Shown here piece by piece: positions 54,393-64,000 of a stretch of 64,000 nucleotides of DNA. Each line of letters begins with the position of its first letter. Position 1 is the stretch's first letter. The stretch comes from Gnetum montanum (Eukaryota > Streptophyta > Gnetopsida > Gnetales > Gnetaceae). The notes under the pieces are model-generated. The model had not been told where the DNA came from, ran no database searches, and saw only the letters and a list, made by a program, of their open reading frames with translations. Where the stretch lies: the NCBI GenBank assembly GCA_015680685.1, contig MNCI01010839.1:922530-986529 (forward strand), read 5' to 3'. Position numbers and translations under genes: made by a program.

Positions 54393-54397
54393 GTTAT
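54393..54397. repeat. right target-site duplication of B (GTTAT)
   Basis: Exact match to 41585-41589. Confidence 0.85.
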
Positions 54398-55709
54398 GTT
54401 CATGACTTTACAATTTAGATGAATAATTATTAATTTACAAGCAAGACATATTAGCATTTTCTCCTATTTTATTTCAATTTTTCAGTTTTCATGCATTTTC
54501 AACATGGATGGATTTTGGTTGAAATTTAATTATTAATATGCAATTATTTTTTGGGCTACATATTTCTTTGCCTACCTAGACTCTTCTAATTTTAATTTTG
54601 TAATTATATATTTTTTTCTATTGGAATTTTATTGATTTTGATGATTTTAAGAAATTAGGATTTTGCGAGAATTTTATGATATGGCTATTTTTTACTTATG
54701 TATAGTATGTTAAAATTTAATTTTAATGATATTAGAATTATCTTGACTTATATCTATTTTGGTTTTATTCATTTGACTAAATTTCATGTTTTTTCTTACA
54801 TTTTTTCATTTTTTTTATTTTTATTAGGGTTTAAACCCTTTTTCATGTCATTGAGTATTTGCAATCATTTCATTTCATTTGGAGGTCTATTATTATTTTT
54901 TATGTTATTATTATCTTGTCGCTAGAGATCCCTAATATTTTGAGGTTATTTGGAAGTCATTTCATATCCATTTTTTCATTCCTATATTTTTTTGCCAAAA
55001 CTATGGATCAACCATTAGTTGTCAAGAAGCCATTGATGCTAACCATGGGTTATGGCAAGGTCATGATCTTTCCAAACTGTTTAATTTACATTTATGTCTT
55101 TATTTCTTAAAACCTTATAATCCCATGAGTTGTGGTCAAGTCATGGTCTTAATCACTAGTCATGATAAAGTTTTTGTTAAACCTTTTAAGCTATTTTTGC
55201 TATTAATTATCAATCATAGGTTATTGTCAAGTTATGGTTGAGGCATGATTAAGTTACACTTATTATAGTTTTTATAAATTTTTTTTTTAAATGTAAATCA
55301 GGAGTCATGGTAAGGTTGTGATCTGGTACATGTTTTGACATCTTTGTAAACTATTTGACATTGTTTGGTTTCCTTGGAAAATCTTGGATTATTGGATTTG
55401 AACTTAGAGATAATTGTTGAATCATGATAGATTTTTTAGTTGTTTAGACTTGTTAGCATATTTTTTGTATTGCTCTACCATTAAAATTTAGTTTATACTT
55501 ATTTGGATGTTGATTATTCATTATGTGTTAGGAGCTAGCACTGAGTTATATGGCTAGTTCAAGATGGACTTCTAGGAGATGTTTGGTATTTAAACCTCAT
55601 TAGGATGCAATAGTGTATTACTTACTGAAACACCACTAATTTCAGCATGGCACTTTGAATGAAAAATGACTCAAGCCCTTTCAAGCATTTGGAAAAGAAA
55701 AATTCTTGA
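54398..55709. other. AT-rich DNA, no gene seen
   Basis: Continuation of the DNA into which B inserted. Low complexity, T-rich, only chance frames. Words on the theme GGTCAAGTCATGGT recur at 55000-55330. Confidence 0.4.
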
Positions 55710-55973
55710 CCCACAACGTCAAGCTCGTATTATACAAATGCAGACAAAGGAGAGACTAGTACAAGCTCAGGATCGGGTCAGAGTACAGCCTGTAAGCTTG
55801 CCTGTGCAGCAGCACTTGTGGAGAAGAAGAGAGAGGCTGAAGCGGTGGTAGAGCCAATTGCAAGGAGGCCGTCCCAGAACTCTTCACGGAAATATGGGTG
55901 GAGGATCAGAGGTAGATCATGTGTGAATAGGGGGCCTGCAAATTATGGTGTTCCACAGCATTTGCGTTGGTGA
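55710..55973 (+). other. possible exon of an unrecognised gene
   Basis: The frame is open for 87 codons to a TGA at 55971 and has a composition unlike its AT-rich surroundings: Ser-rich start, then KLACAAALVEKKREAEAVVEP, then a Arg/Trp-containing end with KYGWRIRGRS and GVPQHLRW. There is no ATG, so it would be a last exon. An overlapping frame (ATG about 55666 to 55851, Arg/Gln-rich) competes. I do not recognise either; it may be chance. Confidence 0.25.
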
Positions 55974-56879
55974 TCTATCTTTTTGCAGAGACAAAATTCG
56001 CTTCCATCTACAAACATCGTATCATCGTCATCAACCGAGATCCTCTGTAATTATACATGCCAATTCCGAACATGTTACACCAACGCTCACAGGCTTCCCT
56101 ACACACACACATATATTACAGATTCTACGTTTCCAATACAACATACTATTTTATTTTCTTTCATTTTCTCCAAAGTTCTATTCACTTCCGTTCTCTTTTC
56201 TCTCTGCACCGTCTGTCTAAGAAGACTGAACCCGAGGCTAAGCAATCATCGCTCCATCATCGAAGGAATTAAAGGAGAGCAACAAGTCTGGACTGGAATG
56301 TAAGGGTGCATAGTCTGAATGGTCTTCCATTCAATATACGCCTCATATGGACTGAAATCAAGTACACTACACATATCAGAGCAGACGTAGATGTGGACGC
56401 AGAGAAAGCGTTGAGGGCACAGCACCACTGAGCTGAGCTGGTGGTGATGGTGAAGGTTCATCTTGTCTTTCAGCTTTCAATGGAGGAGCCCATGTCCCAC
56501 AAGATGAGGAGGAGAAAGAGTAGAAAAGTAGGACTGAATTCTGCAGTCAAGCAGTAGCCAGCAAAAGAAGAAACTGATAAAAAGTAAGGACTTTCGTGGG
56601 TTGGTCTCCCAAGTCTCCAAGTGCCGACAGTAGTGTTACAGTAAAACGATGGCAGGAACAGATGGTTTTACAGGTCAAGCATAAGTGCATAACCACATAA
56701 GTAGATTCGTGCCAGGCGAATGCCCGTTAGTATCGTCAATTCCGAATTCCTGATCCATGACTAGAGTGAGCGCTTAGGGAGGATTGATTCTTGGAAGCAA
56801 ATCCTTCACTGCTGACGGTGTGGATAATCGAATGATCAGCATAGAAGGACTAAGTAGCAGCAGGATTTGCAGTAGTTGC

Positions 56880-57290
56880 AAGTTTCATCATCATTGTCAC
56901 TGGTATAGTGGCAACCTCAGTCTGAATCTGGGTCTGGGTCCGGTTCTGGTTCTGGTTCTGGGTATGAGTGTGAGCAGAAATCCCACTGAAAAGCAGGAGC
57001 CGACGGGGGAGTGGAGGTTTTTTTGGAATTTACAGCACCACCAATTAAATAAAGTTGAGCCTACCGTCACTATTTTCTCCCCGCTGCCTTGCCGCATCGC
57101 CCTCCCTCTGCCACATCTCCACTTCGCTGTCCTCCGCCGCTGCCGTGTCACTGCCACCTCACACCCTCCACCGGCTACTCCGCCTTGGCCGCCATCAGTA
57201 TCAGCGTCATCACCGATGAGCACGACATTCAAACACAGACGGAGCATTAGCAGTATCCTCAGCTTTTACAGTGCATAGGATCCTCCCATA
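56880..57290. other. GC-rich island with possible coding
   Basis: This is the only clearly GC-rich, CpG-containing stretch in the window. A (GGTTCT)n-like run at 56927-56962 gives Ser-Gly repeats on plus or Pro-Glu/Pro-Asp repeats on minus. On the minus strand a segment ending PEPEPEPDPDPDSD follows a GTAG that could be an acceptor (about 57063). On the plus strand one frame is open about 490 bp to 57278 but starts without ATG. It could be a fragment of a low-copy gene. No family recognised. Confidence 0.3.
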
Positions 57291-57499
57291 ATCATTTATG
57301 AAAATAGGTACGGAATGATGAATGATGAGTCACTGCCCCTGGAAAATAAATTGCAAGATGAGCAGAGAATTAAGTACACAAGTCAATACTTAGAAAGTTT
57401 GGCGGAAGCAATCAGGAACGGATCCAGCACCAGAGGATATTTTGTGTGGTTGTATTTGAGCTCTTCATAGGATTCAAAGTTGGGTATGGGCTATGGACA

Positions 57500-58600
57500 T
57501 AAAACTCCAAGTGTTAGTATGCTTTGAGTTGGCCAAGGCACCTTGTTTACATCCTGCAAGTCATGATAAAATATATTTTAATATGACATAATTTTTCAAG
57601 CGGATCGGGGTTGGAGCCAATCCTCCTAAGATTTCTAAAGCTTTCTAAAGTTTTACTACTCAAGGGCTTGTATTTCTTAATTTATTTGTATTTGTATGGG
57701 CTGGAATGACCCATAAGTTGTAAAGTACAATGAACCTGGTCAAGGAGGGAAAATTGCCAACACACATCCAACTCATGTACAACTTTCCAGCATAGATGCA
57801 TTGAACCTGGTCAAATAAAACCCTAGCCAAAACCCTAGCCCAAACCTATAAATACCCTACCAATTCACACAAATTGGAAGGGGGAGGCAAGAAGAACAAG
57901 AAAGCAAGAGAAGCAAAGAAAAAGCAGAAGAAGGAGAAGAAGATTGGAAGAGGCAAAGATTGGAGAAATTGGCGATTCCGAAGGAGGACAGAACCTGCAA
58001 TCCTTGGGCGCTTGGCACATCCGATTTTTGGCTTTCAAGTTCTTCTCACATCATCACATCATATCCTTCCAGGGCTAGGCGTTTGACTTGCCATTCACAC
58101 TTGTGCAACTACGCTTTGACTGGTGCACATTTTTCTAAAACAATATAATACAATTTCCATTATTACATCCCATTTACATTGTTTAGTTCTATTTATGCTT
58201 TATAAATATAACTTTGTTCATGCTTCATTCATAATTCTATTCATGTACACTTTATTTACATTTCGTATCATTGTTTACATTTCGTTTACATCCTGTTTAC
58301 GATAACCCCAGTGCTAGCCGTAGCTTATGCTCGGGGAAGTCCTTGGTTGATTTACGTGCAAACCATCCAAGGCACTCTACTTTTGTTCCCTTTTCTAGCT
58401 TGCCCTCAAGCGAAGGCAGGGTCCGTTGTGGCTGCCCAACGATCTCTCAGTGTTTGTTTCCCTTCCAGCCTTACACCGACGATTTAGGTCAGTACACTTA
58501 CTATAGGTCTCATCCTACAAGAGAGGATGATTCATGGCTCGTTACTCCTTTACTCAACATCTCAAGAACATTAGAGGTGTGTCCTAGATGATGTTTATAA
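57500..58600 (+). other. LTR- or promoter-like segment with telo-box and TATA
   Basis: AAAACCCTAGCC occurs twice at 57816-57840, followed by a TATAAATA box at 57847-57854 and a purine-rich Lys-coding leader (57873-57960). T-rich DNA with repeated TTTACATT words follows. The layout is common in plant retrotransposon LTRs and also in housekeeping promoters. No ends or TSD found, and no convincing protein follows. Confidence 0.35.
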
Positions 58601-59454
58601 AATCAATAGTGTGGTTTGAGACTAATAAATAAATCCATGCATATGTTAGTTTTGCATTTGATTTGTTTGGATAGTTTTGTATGGCTAAGTACTCATGATA
58701 ATAATTCACATATTTAAAGCTAACATGATTTTCTATTTTATCTTCAAATCTATGTGTGATGTCTATTACATGATGTTTGTTGTGTTTATGCCTCACTAAC
58801 ATGGATTTGCAAGTCAGCACGCCTTCACCTAGCCCATCATGAGACTTGTACTTGGATCAACTAGAGGCCATGCCAAGATTTCTCACTTAGTTTATACTAA
58901 CTTCCTCTTATAATTTTAGGCCATTAGGGCTAGGTAGAGCAAGGATATCCCTTGACATTTGCTATTGAGTTTTGGATCTTATGCATGTTTAATTTTCATC
59001 TTTTAGACTATTATCTCTTTTGTAAATTATGATATTTCTAGACATGTATTAATCTATTTATTCTTTATATATTATGTATTTGAATGCTAGATACTTTTAT
59101 ATACAACTGAAAATTTTTGACATTGCTAGATATTTATGACTATGCATTATTTTCAAACTTGTATTTTTATTATCAATTTCAATTTAGATGTAGTTTTTAG
59201 TTTGTTATTATATGTATTTTATCAAGTAATATCATATAATCTTCTATTGTTAATATCTTCCTTTTTCTTTAGGTCATGGTATTACTATTTATTCTTTTGC
59301 TTCCATATCATTATGCTAGATCATTTTGATTTACTATTTTTCTTTCTTAATATTTGAGAGTTCTACACTCAATGTATAATTATTTAATCTAAGTCTAAGA
59401 AGGAGGATATTACAAGCTTATATTAGAGAATAGGTTTGATGATTTCCTTAACTC
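58601..59454. other. AT-rich DNA, no gene seen
   Basis: T-rich sequence with short chance frames only. Confidence 0.4.
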
Positions 59455-61000
59455 ATGTTATTATGTTCTGTAATGAAAAATGTTAGAGGTGGATGTAGAT
59501 GTGATAGAAGAGCATATGATGGACCTAGCAATCCAAGTTTGATACCTAATCTTATTTTCAATAATATGATGGAACATGTAAGTAATCCTTCAGTAAAGAC
59601 AATTACTTATGTTACTCTTACTTCTACTACAAATGAGAAGACTAGTCAATTAGACATTAATTACTACCTATTATAGTTCCTCTATGAGAATACTAGAAGA
59701 AAACTTAAACATCTCATCAATGCTTGTTTCTTTACAAAGTGATAGTAGTGGTAGATTACCAATGGAACATGACCTTAATGAGCAATTTTTTAAGCTAATA
59801 CTACCTAGGTTCCAAGATGAGGAAGATTCCAGTGTTGCTAGTGAGTAACTAAAGAATTTCATAAATGCCTTCAAGTTGATTCTATTCTCTTGCATAACAA
59901 ACTCAATTAGTTATCTATTAGTTCAAAGGTTTCACTAGTCATTGGTTGGTTGCCTATGAGAAGGAATATTTTTGGGAGGATAGTGATGTTTAATAGAGTA
60001 ACTTATTTCTTACTTTCAATGAGCATTATATTATTTTGGAGTATGTGAGGGCTAAAGTAGGTGAATTTTATTTTCTCTATTATGGAATTTGGACTATGTC
60101 CAAGTATGAGTATAAGTTTTCAAAGTTGAGTGAGTATGTGCCTCATATATATTTACATGAAAAAGCAAGGGAAAAATATTTCATCTATGGTCCTTCTACA
60201 TCCATTAAGGATCACTTTCTATCTTTATATGTATGAGAATATATGTATTCATGTAATGGACCTAGAGCGTAGTTGGTTGATGAAGAAAATGCATCATGAT
60301 CATGCTGAGAAGAGGGGTGAAACATCTTTCGAGAAGTTTGATAGATCTGACTAGGCCTAGGGTTCAAGATCTAGTGGACAATGATAGTCTTGGGGTGGTG
60401 GGAAACTTGTAGATCTATTACTTATCATATTTTTTTAAAATCTATACATATTTAGAGGAATTACCTCAACTATTGTAACTATGACTAGCGAGGCTAGAAG
60501 AATTTAATTATGAAAAGTGTTTGAGTAAAGGTTGTTCTTAGTAGGGTAGTAGACTAGTAGGTGATCAGGATGACACTAGGATGTATAGACATGTTTATAC
60601 TTTGACTAATTGGTTGGTTAATGCTTAATCCAAAATTATGATGAAGATTACTAGTATGATTTCACATTTTGCAATTTTAATTCTCTTTGATCTACATGCC
60701 AATAATTCTATTATAGACTTGTGAGTGTTTCGTTTATGTTTGAAAAGCTATTTTTTTATTCAAGGACTTACTGTTAGCACATTGATGGTAGTGTTCTAAC
60801 CATAAATCAAGTTTTCACATTTTTACCTTTTATGATTTAGAATATCTATTAGCTCAATAATCTCCAAATCATGAGCCTAGAAAAATGCATCATCATCTTG
60901 GGCATGAAATGGTTATCTTATCATTAGCATAGATTGGATTATTATTACAAGATACTTTCCTTGGTAATAGATAATTTTTTCTAGCTGAATATGCATGCTA
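59455..61000 (+). pseudogene. chromovirus-like gag and protease relic
   Basis: Plus-strand pieces in order: Arg/Gly-rich N-terminus (NVRGGCRCDRRAY, about 59470); a segment LPRFQDEEDSS (about 59800); the Gag core EYVRAKVGEFYFLYYGIWTM then YEYKFSKLSEYVPH (60036-60160), close to the usual plant Retrotrans_gag block; a basic tail (60250-60354); and a decayed protease with ILILFDLHANNSIID (about 60677-60720), where an LFDSGATHSFI-like active site is expected. Many stops. No RT follows before the next LTR-like DNA. The Tekay/Del clade is suggested by the Gag spacing, with modest certainty. Confidence 0.65.
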
Positions 61001-61082
61001 GACCATAAAATATTAAGTTTGATCTTGTTTCTTGATGTAGTGATATCTCTGTTAAATCTCAATGTTGGTTCCTACTCTAGGA

Positions 61083-61305
61083 GGAGAATAATGGAGAAGT
61101 ATGGAAGATGTCTTCCAAATTCAAAGATGTCTTTCTTATCATATCTTATCATTCTGAAAAGATGTCTGGTAAGATGAAAAAACATATTTCAAGAATAAAG
61201 GATGTCTTTTAAGCATAAAAGACATCTTTCATATCTAAAAGACATTTTTCTTACAAGTCCCTAAAACATAGAAAGACATCTTTTGAAGTACAAAAGACAT
61301 ATTTC
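61083..61305. repeat. degenerate AGATGTCTT / AAGACATCT repeats
   Basis: About eight copies of AGATGTCTT and its complement at 20-30 bp spacing, similar to 360-525, 2985-3215 and 15275-15430. Located in DNA that, judging from the primer site downstream, is an LTR. Confidence 0.55.
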
Positions 61306-61794
61306 TCAATTAGCAAAGCATTTGAAGTGCTAGTTCCAAATTAAAAAATAATGGGAGTATGAAGTTTAACTATAGAAAAATTATAATAAATGTGTGTTCT
61401 TATGTTTTATATTTAAGAAATGCTGAATCATGCATCTGGTATTGGTCATTGTGTGGGATGTTGGTTGCTGAAAGTTAATTATGAGATATGAAGAAAGAGA
61501 TCCAAGTGATTGTTACTTATATTGAGGGGTTTTCTTGTATGGTTGTAGAGCCTCCTGGTCTATAATATCATTGACTATTATGTGTTAGTCATCTTTTTAA
61601 GTTATCAAGTTCTAAAAATTGTGGGATTAGTGTGTGTATGATCTAGAGTTTTATTTCATTATATTTATAATCATTTGTAACATTAATAGAAGTTAGCTAG
61701 GTTTTTTCTCTAGTAATTCATTTCTTCCTACATGCATTTGTAGTTTATGTGTTTTTGAAGAGTTTAATGCTTTAGAAGTAACTTTGCTCCAACT

Positions 61795-61807
61795 TGGTAT
61801 TAGAGAG
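61795..61807 (+). promoter_or_regulatory. primer-binding site (initiator-Met tRNA type)
   Basis: TGGTATTAGAGAG, against TGGTATCAGAGC for the plant initiator-Met site. It follows AAC T and LTR-like DNA, and precedes a gag-like ATG at 62099 by 300 bp. It marks the 5' end of another plus-strand retroelement. Confidence 0.65.
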
Positions 61808-62098
61808 TAGGATTGTTTGAAAATTGGTAATGGATTTTTATGCATGTTTAGGTTTGGATCTATGCATGAATGTTGATCATGCTTAAGTAATTCTCTTATG
61901 TCTATTTGGATGAGGTTTCTTGCATGCATGTTGAATTCCCTTTTGAATCAAGAATTGAATTTTATTGAAGCCTTATGATAGTGATTTATCTTGTGTTATG
62001 AATAATATTTGAGATTGTTAAATAATTTCATACTTCAATTCAGAGAAGGTGTTGATCTCTTTGTCTTATTTAAGGAAATTATATTTATTTTGAGAAAA

Positions 62099-62251
62099 AT
62101 GGCTCTTAAGAAGAAAAATATTCAAGCTTTGAATAGAGATATGGAGAGCATGAAATATACTTTTTAATTGATGGTTAATAAATGAGATGAAATTAGTATT
62201 AAGGTAGATAGGAATGTAGGTCCTAGCCATACCCATTCTCATGATAACAAT
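62099..62251 (+). pseudogene. gag N-terminus cut by A3
   Basis: ATG 62099 opens MALKKKNIQALNRDMESMKY, then a TAA and a continuation to SHTHSHDN at the A3 border. The coiled-coil-like start fits plant Gag. Its remainder would lie beyond A3, outside the window. Confidence 0.5.
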
Positions 62252-63164
62252 TGATGAGTGGCGAGGTACCCCTACACTCAACCATACGAAATGAGCGTAG
62301 CAAGTGTAATCCGGTCGAACTCCGCAGACTAAATGCCTAAACGCGGCAAGGAACACTTGGGGTTAATCGTTCGTTGTCTTCCCAGGCTTGCTTGTATGTG
62401 TCACGGTGTATGGTTATGTAAGTCCGAGGTATATGATTTTTTTTGGTCTTTTCAGGTTTAGCTCCTATGCTAAAGGGTGAAGGGTTGAGAGACTAAAACT
62501 AACTCTAACTATAGCACTAAGTCCTAGCGTCGGCATCCATTCCCACTTGCTGTACACACCCTGAACTGTGCAACTGTGGCTACCAAATGCTAATCGTTAC
62601 TGGGATTACCACACGTAACGCACATGCTTGAAGCGGTCGTACTGAGGCACCTAACTAGCCTAAGTGTGACAAGCAGCTGATTCCTTGACTAGCCGTACAC
62701 ATACGTAGATGCTCGTAATCAAGTAGTCCTTGTCCCATGTTCTAGGAGATAAGGGTGAGAGAATCTAATTGTGACGAGTAGCCGATTCCTTGGCTAGCCG
62801 TACACATTCGTCAATGCTCGTAACCAAGTCGTACTCATGTTGCGCTACTAGGAAAGTAATAAATAACATTAAATAAACCTATACATGTACTGCAAGGTTT
62901 ATCCACAAAGCTCATCTTTATTACTGTACACAACTTGTGTTCAGGTACAAAGCTACTCGAATAAAGAACTGTTCACTTGGGGACTCCTACTACAAGCACA
63001 TGGAAAATATTCTATCTCTGGGGTGATCAATCCACCAGAGCTTCGCTACTGCTCGCCTAGGATGTCAAATAAGGGGAGTGCCGCCTCTTATTTATAGATT
63101 TGGTGGCAGACCATGATATCGTAGGGGATGCGATATCGCAGCTTGTGCATATCGCGTCTCATCA
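62252..63164 (-). repeat. 3' LTR of A3
   Basis: 913 bp, TGATGA to TCATCA. TATA box (minus strand) at 63089-63096, GATATC words at 63115-63155. It contains two copies of a block with GTACACAT(A/T)CGT and GCTCGTAA(T/C)CAAGT (about 62665-62730 and 62772-62840) that the A1 LTRs lack, which explains its length. Confidence 0.88.
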
Positions 63165-64000
63165 TACCCCCATGACTGACTCGTCCTCAAGTTCCTTACA
63201 ATAATATCGGGTAGGTATGGGATTATTGAGGGGAATGGAACTAATGGGATGACATGTGAACGGATCATTATTACAAGACTTGACAAAACTGGTGTTCATG
63301 ACAACAAGGGTGAACACCTTATTACAATGACATCAGGCCACAGTTGGCAGCTGAGAGAAAAGAGGAGAGAGAAGAGAAGAGAAGAAGAGAGAAGAGTCTT
63401 GTTGCTGTCAATGCCTAGATTGCGCCTTCCGTTGTCCATCCGTAAGTGCATCATCAATTCTTCTCCCTGCATAGCTGCTTCAACACCGCTCCATTCCAAG
63501 TGTTTGCTCCAGATCCATTCCGTTTTTGTATGATTTCCATCTGCACATACAACACAATCATATATTAGCAAGGGTAATTGAATCATTAAGTAAATAATAC
63601 CTTGCTTTGGTGTAAGTCCATTGGCTAGGTTGTGGTATGGCTAATATGGACCTGGGAAGATGTAGTAATGATGACTACCGAAGGTGTAGGGGTTAGGAAG
63701 AAAATCAAAAAATTTCGGGGCTAGGAGAAAAATCAAAAAAGTAGGCCCCGTACCCCCATGACTAATCACAAACCTCCGATAGTGAAAAAATGGAGAAAGA
63801 AAAGGAGTAAGGTAGAGAGATAAAAATGGAAAACTTATACATCGATAAAAGAGATGTCAAGATGGAAATGAACAAAATAAAATCAATTGCAAAATGTTAA
63901 GGAAAAGAAGTTAACTAATGTTCCAAATAGGAATGTTAGTGGGTCCTCCCCAAAGTAGGCGCATGCCATTAATGCCCTGATAGACCCACATTCAAAGAGT
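63165..64000 (-). other. PPT and 3' noncoding region of A3
   Basis: The minus strand ends ...GTCAGTCATGGGGGTA before the LTR. A GA-rich run at about 63355-63395 matches the gap-adjacent repeat of A1. A second PPT-like word lies at 63749-63762. No gene. Confidence 0.75.

Larger units (their letters stand above)
62252..64000 (-). mobile_element. element A3: family A copy, runs off the window
   Basis: Starts with TGATGAGTGGCGAGG at 62252 (5 bp before: ACAAT). 3' LTR 62252-63164, then the PPT and noncoding 3' region homologous to A1 3933-4800 up to the window end. Orientation minus; gag-pol and the 5' LTR are outside. Confidence 0.85.

Noticed and set aside
57873-58086. Lys-rich frame after a TATA box as a nuclear protein gene
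   Set aside because: No ATG, purine-run composition and an LTR-like context; kept only as an LTR- or promoter-like segment.

Overview
The window looks like intergenic DNA from a large-genome seed plant, most likely a gymnosperm (inferred from content; I cannot name the species). It consists almost wholly of old, nested LTR retrotransposons, and I found no intact host gene, rRNA, tRNA or CRISPR array. Most coding stretches are broken by stops, and most of those stops are TAG.

Layout. (1) 1-3346 plus 13060-14417 plus 39307-39490 are pieces of Ty1/copia-type sequence: an extra ORF with several polypurine tracts, LTR-like DNA, and an RT/RNase H relic. (2) Element A1, 3352-13054, minus strand, is an Athila-like Ty3/gypsy element with TSD ATAAT, a decayed tRNA-Asp primer site and gag, PR, RT, RNase H and INT relics. 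(3) Element E, 14418-39306, is an AT-rich TG...CA element without coding capacity that cuts the copia RNase H. (4) Element D, 17486-36105, minus strand, lies inside E. It is a Tat/Ogre-like element of 18.6 kb with TSD CTAGC, a tRNA-Asn primer site, a second RNase H, and a large block between PR and RT. (5) Element B, 41590-54392, minus strand, has TSD GTTAT and keeps only gag. (6) Element A2 (plus strand, from inside an assembly gap to 50762) is nested in B; it belongs to family A and has lost its RT-INT segment. (7) 54393-62251 holds AT-rich DNA, a small GC-rich island with possible exons, an LTR-like segment, a chromovirus gag-PR relic, and the 5' end of another element with an initiator-Met primer site. 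(8) Element A3, family A, minus strand, starts at 62252 and runs off the window.

The most interesting object is inside D. On the strand opposite to gag-pol, between PR and RT, sits what looks like a complete multi-exon gene (about 25102-29555, +). It has a TATA-like box, about eight exons whose GT-AG joins mostly keep phase, an N-terminal domain resembling FCP1/NIF-type HAD phosphatases with degenerate catalytic motifs, an acidic region, a coiled coil and an AATAAA signal. Arrays of small hairpin-like repeats bracket it, and one intron carries a long perfect hairpin of a kind also found in the D LTRs.

Other recurrent structures are GATATC palindromes just upstream of the TATA box in family A LTRs, a polypurine-tract motif repeated at three sites in the 3' region of family A, and pol-less derivatives that keep gag. 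Coordinates of element ends with TSDs are firm; exon boundaries and family names are read by eye.
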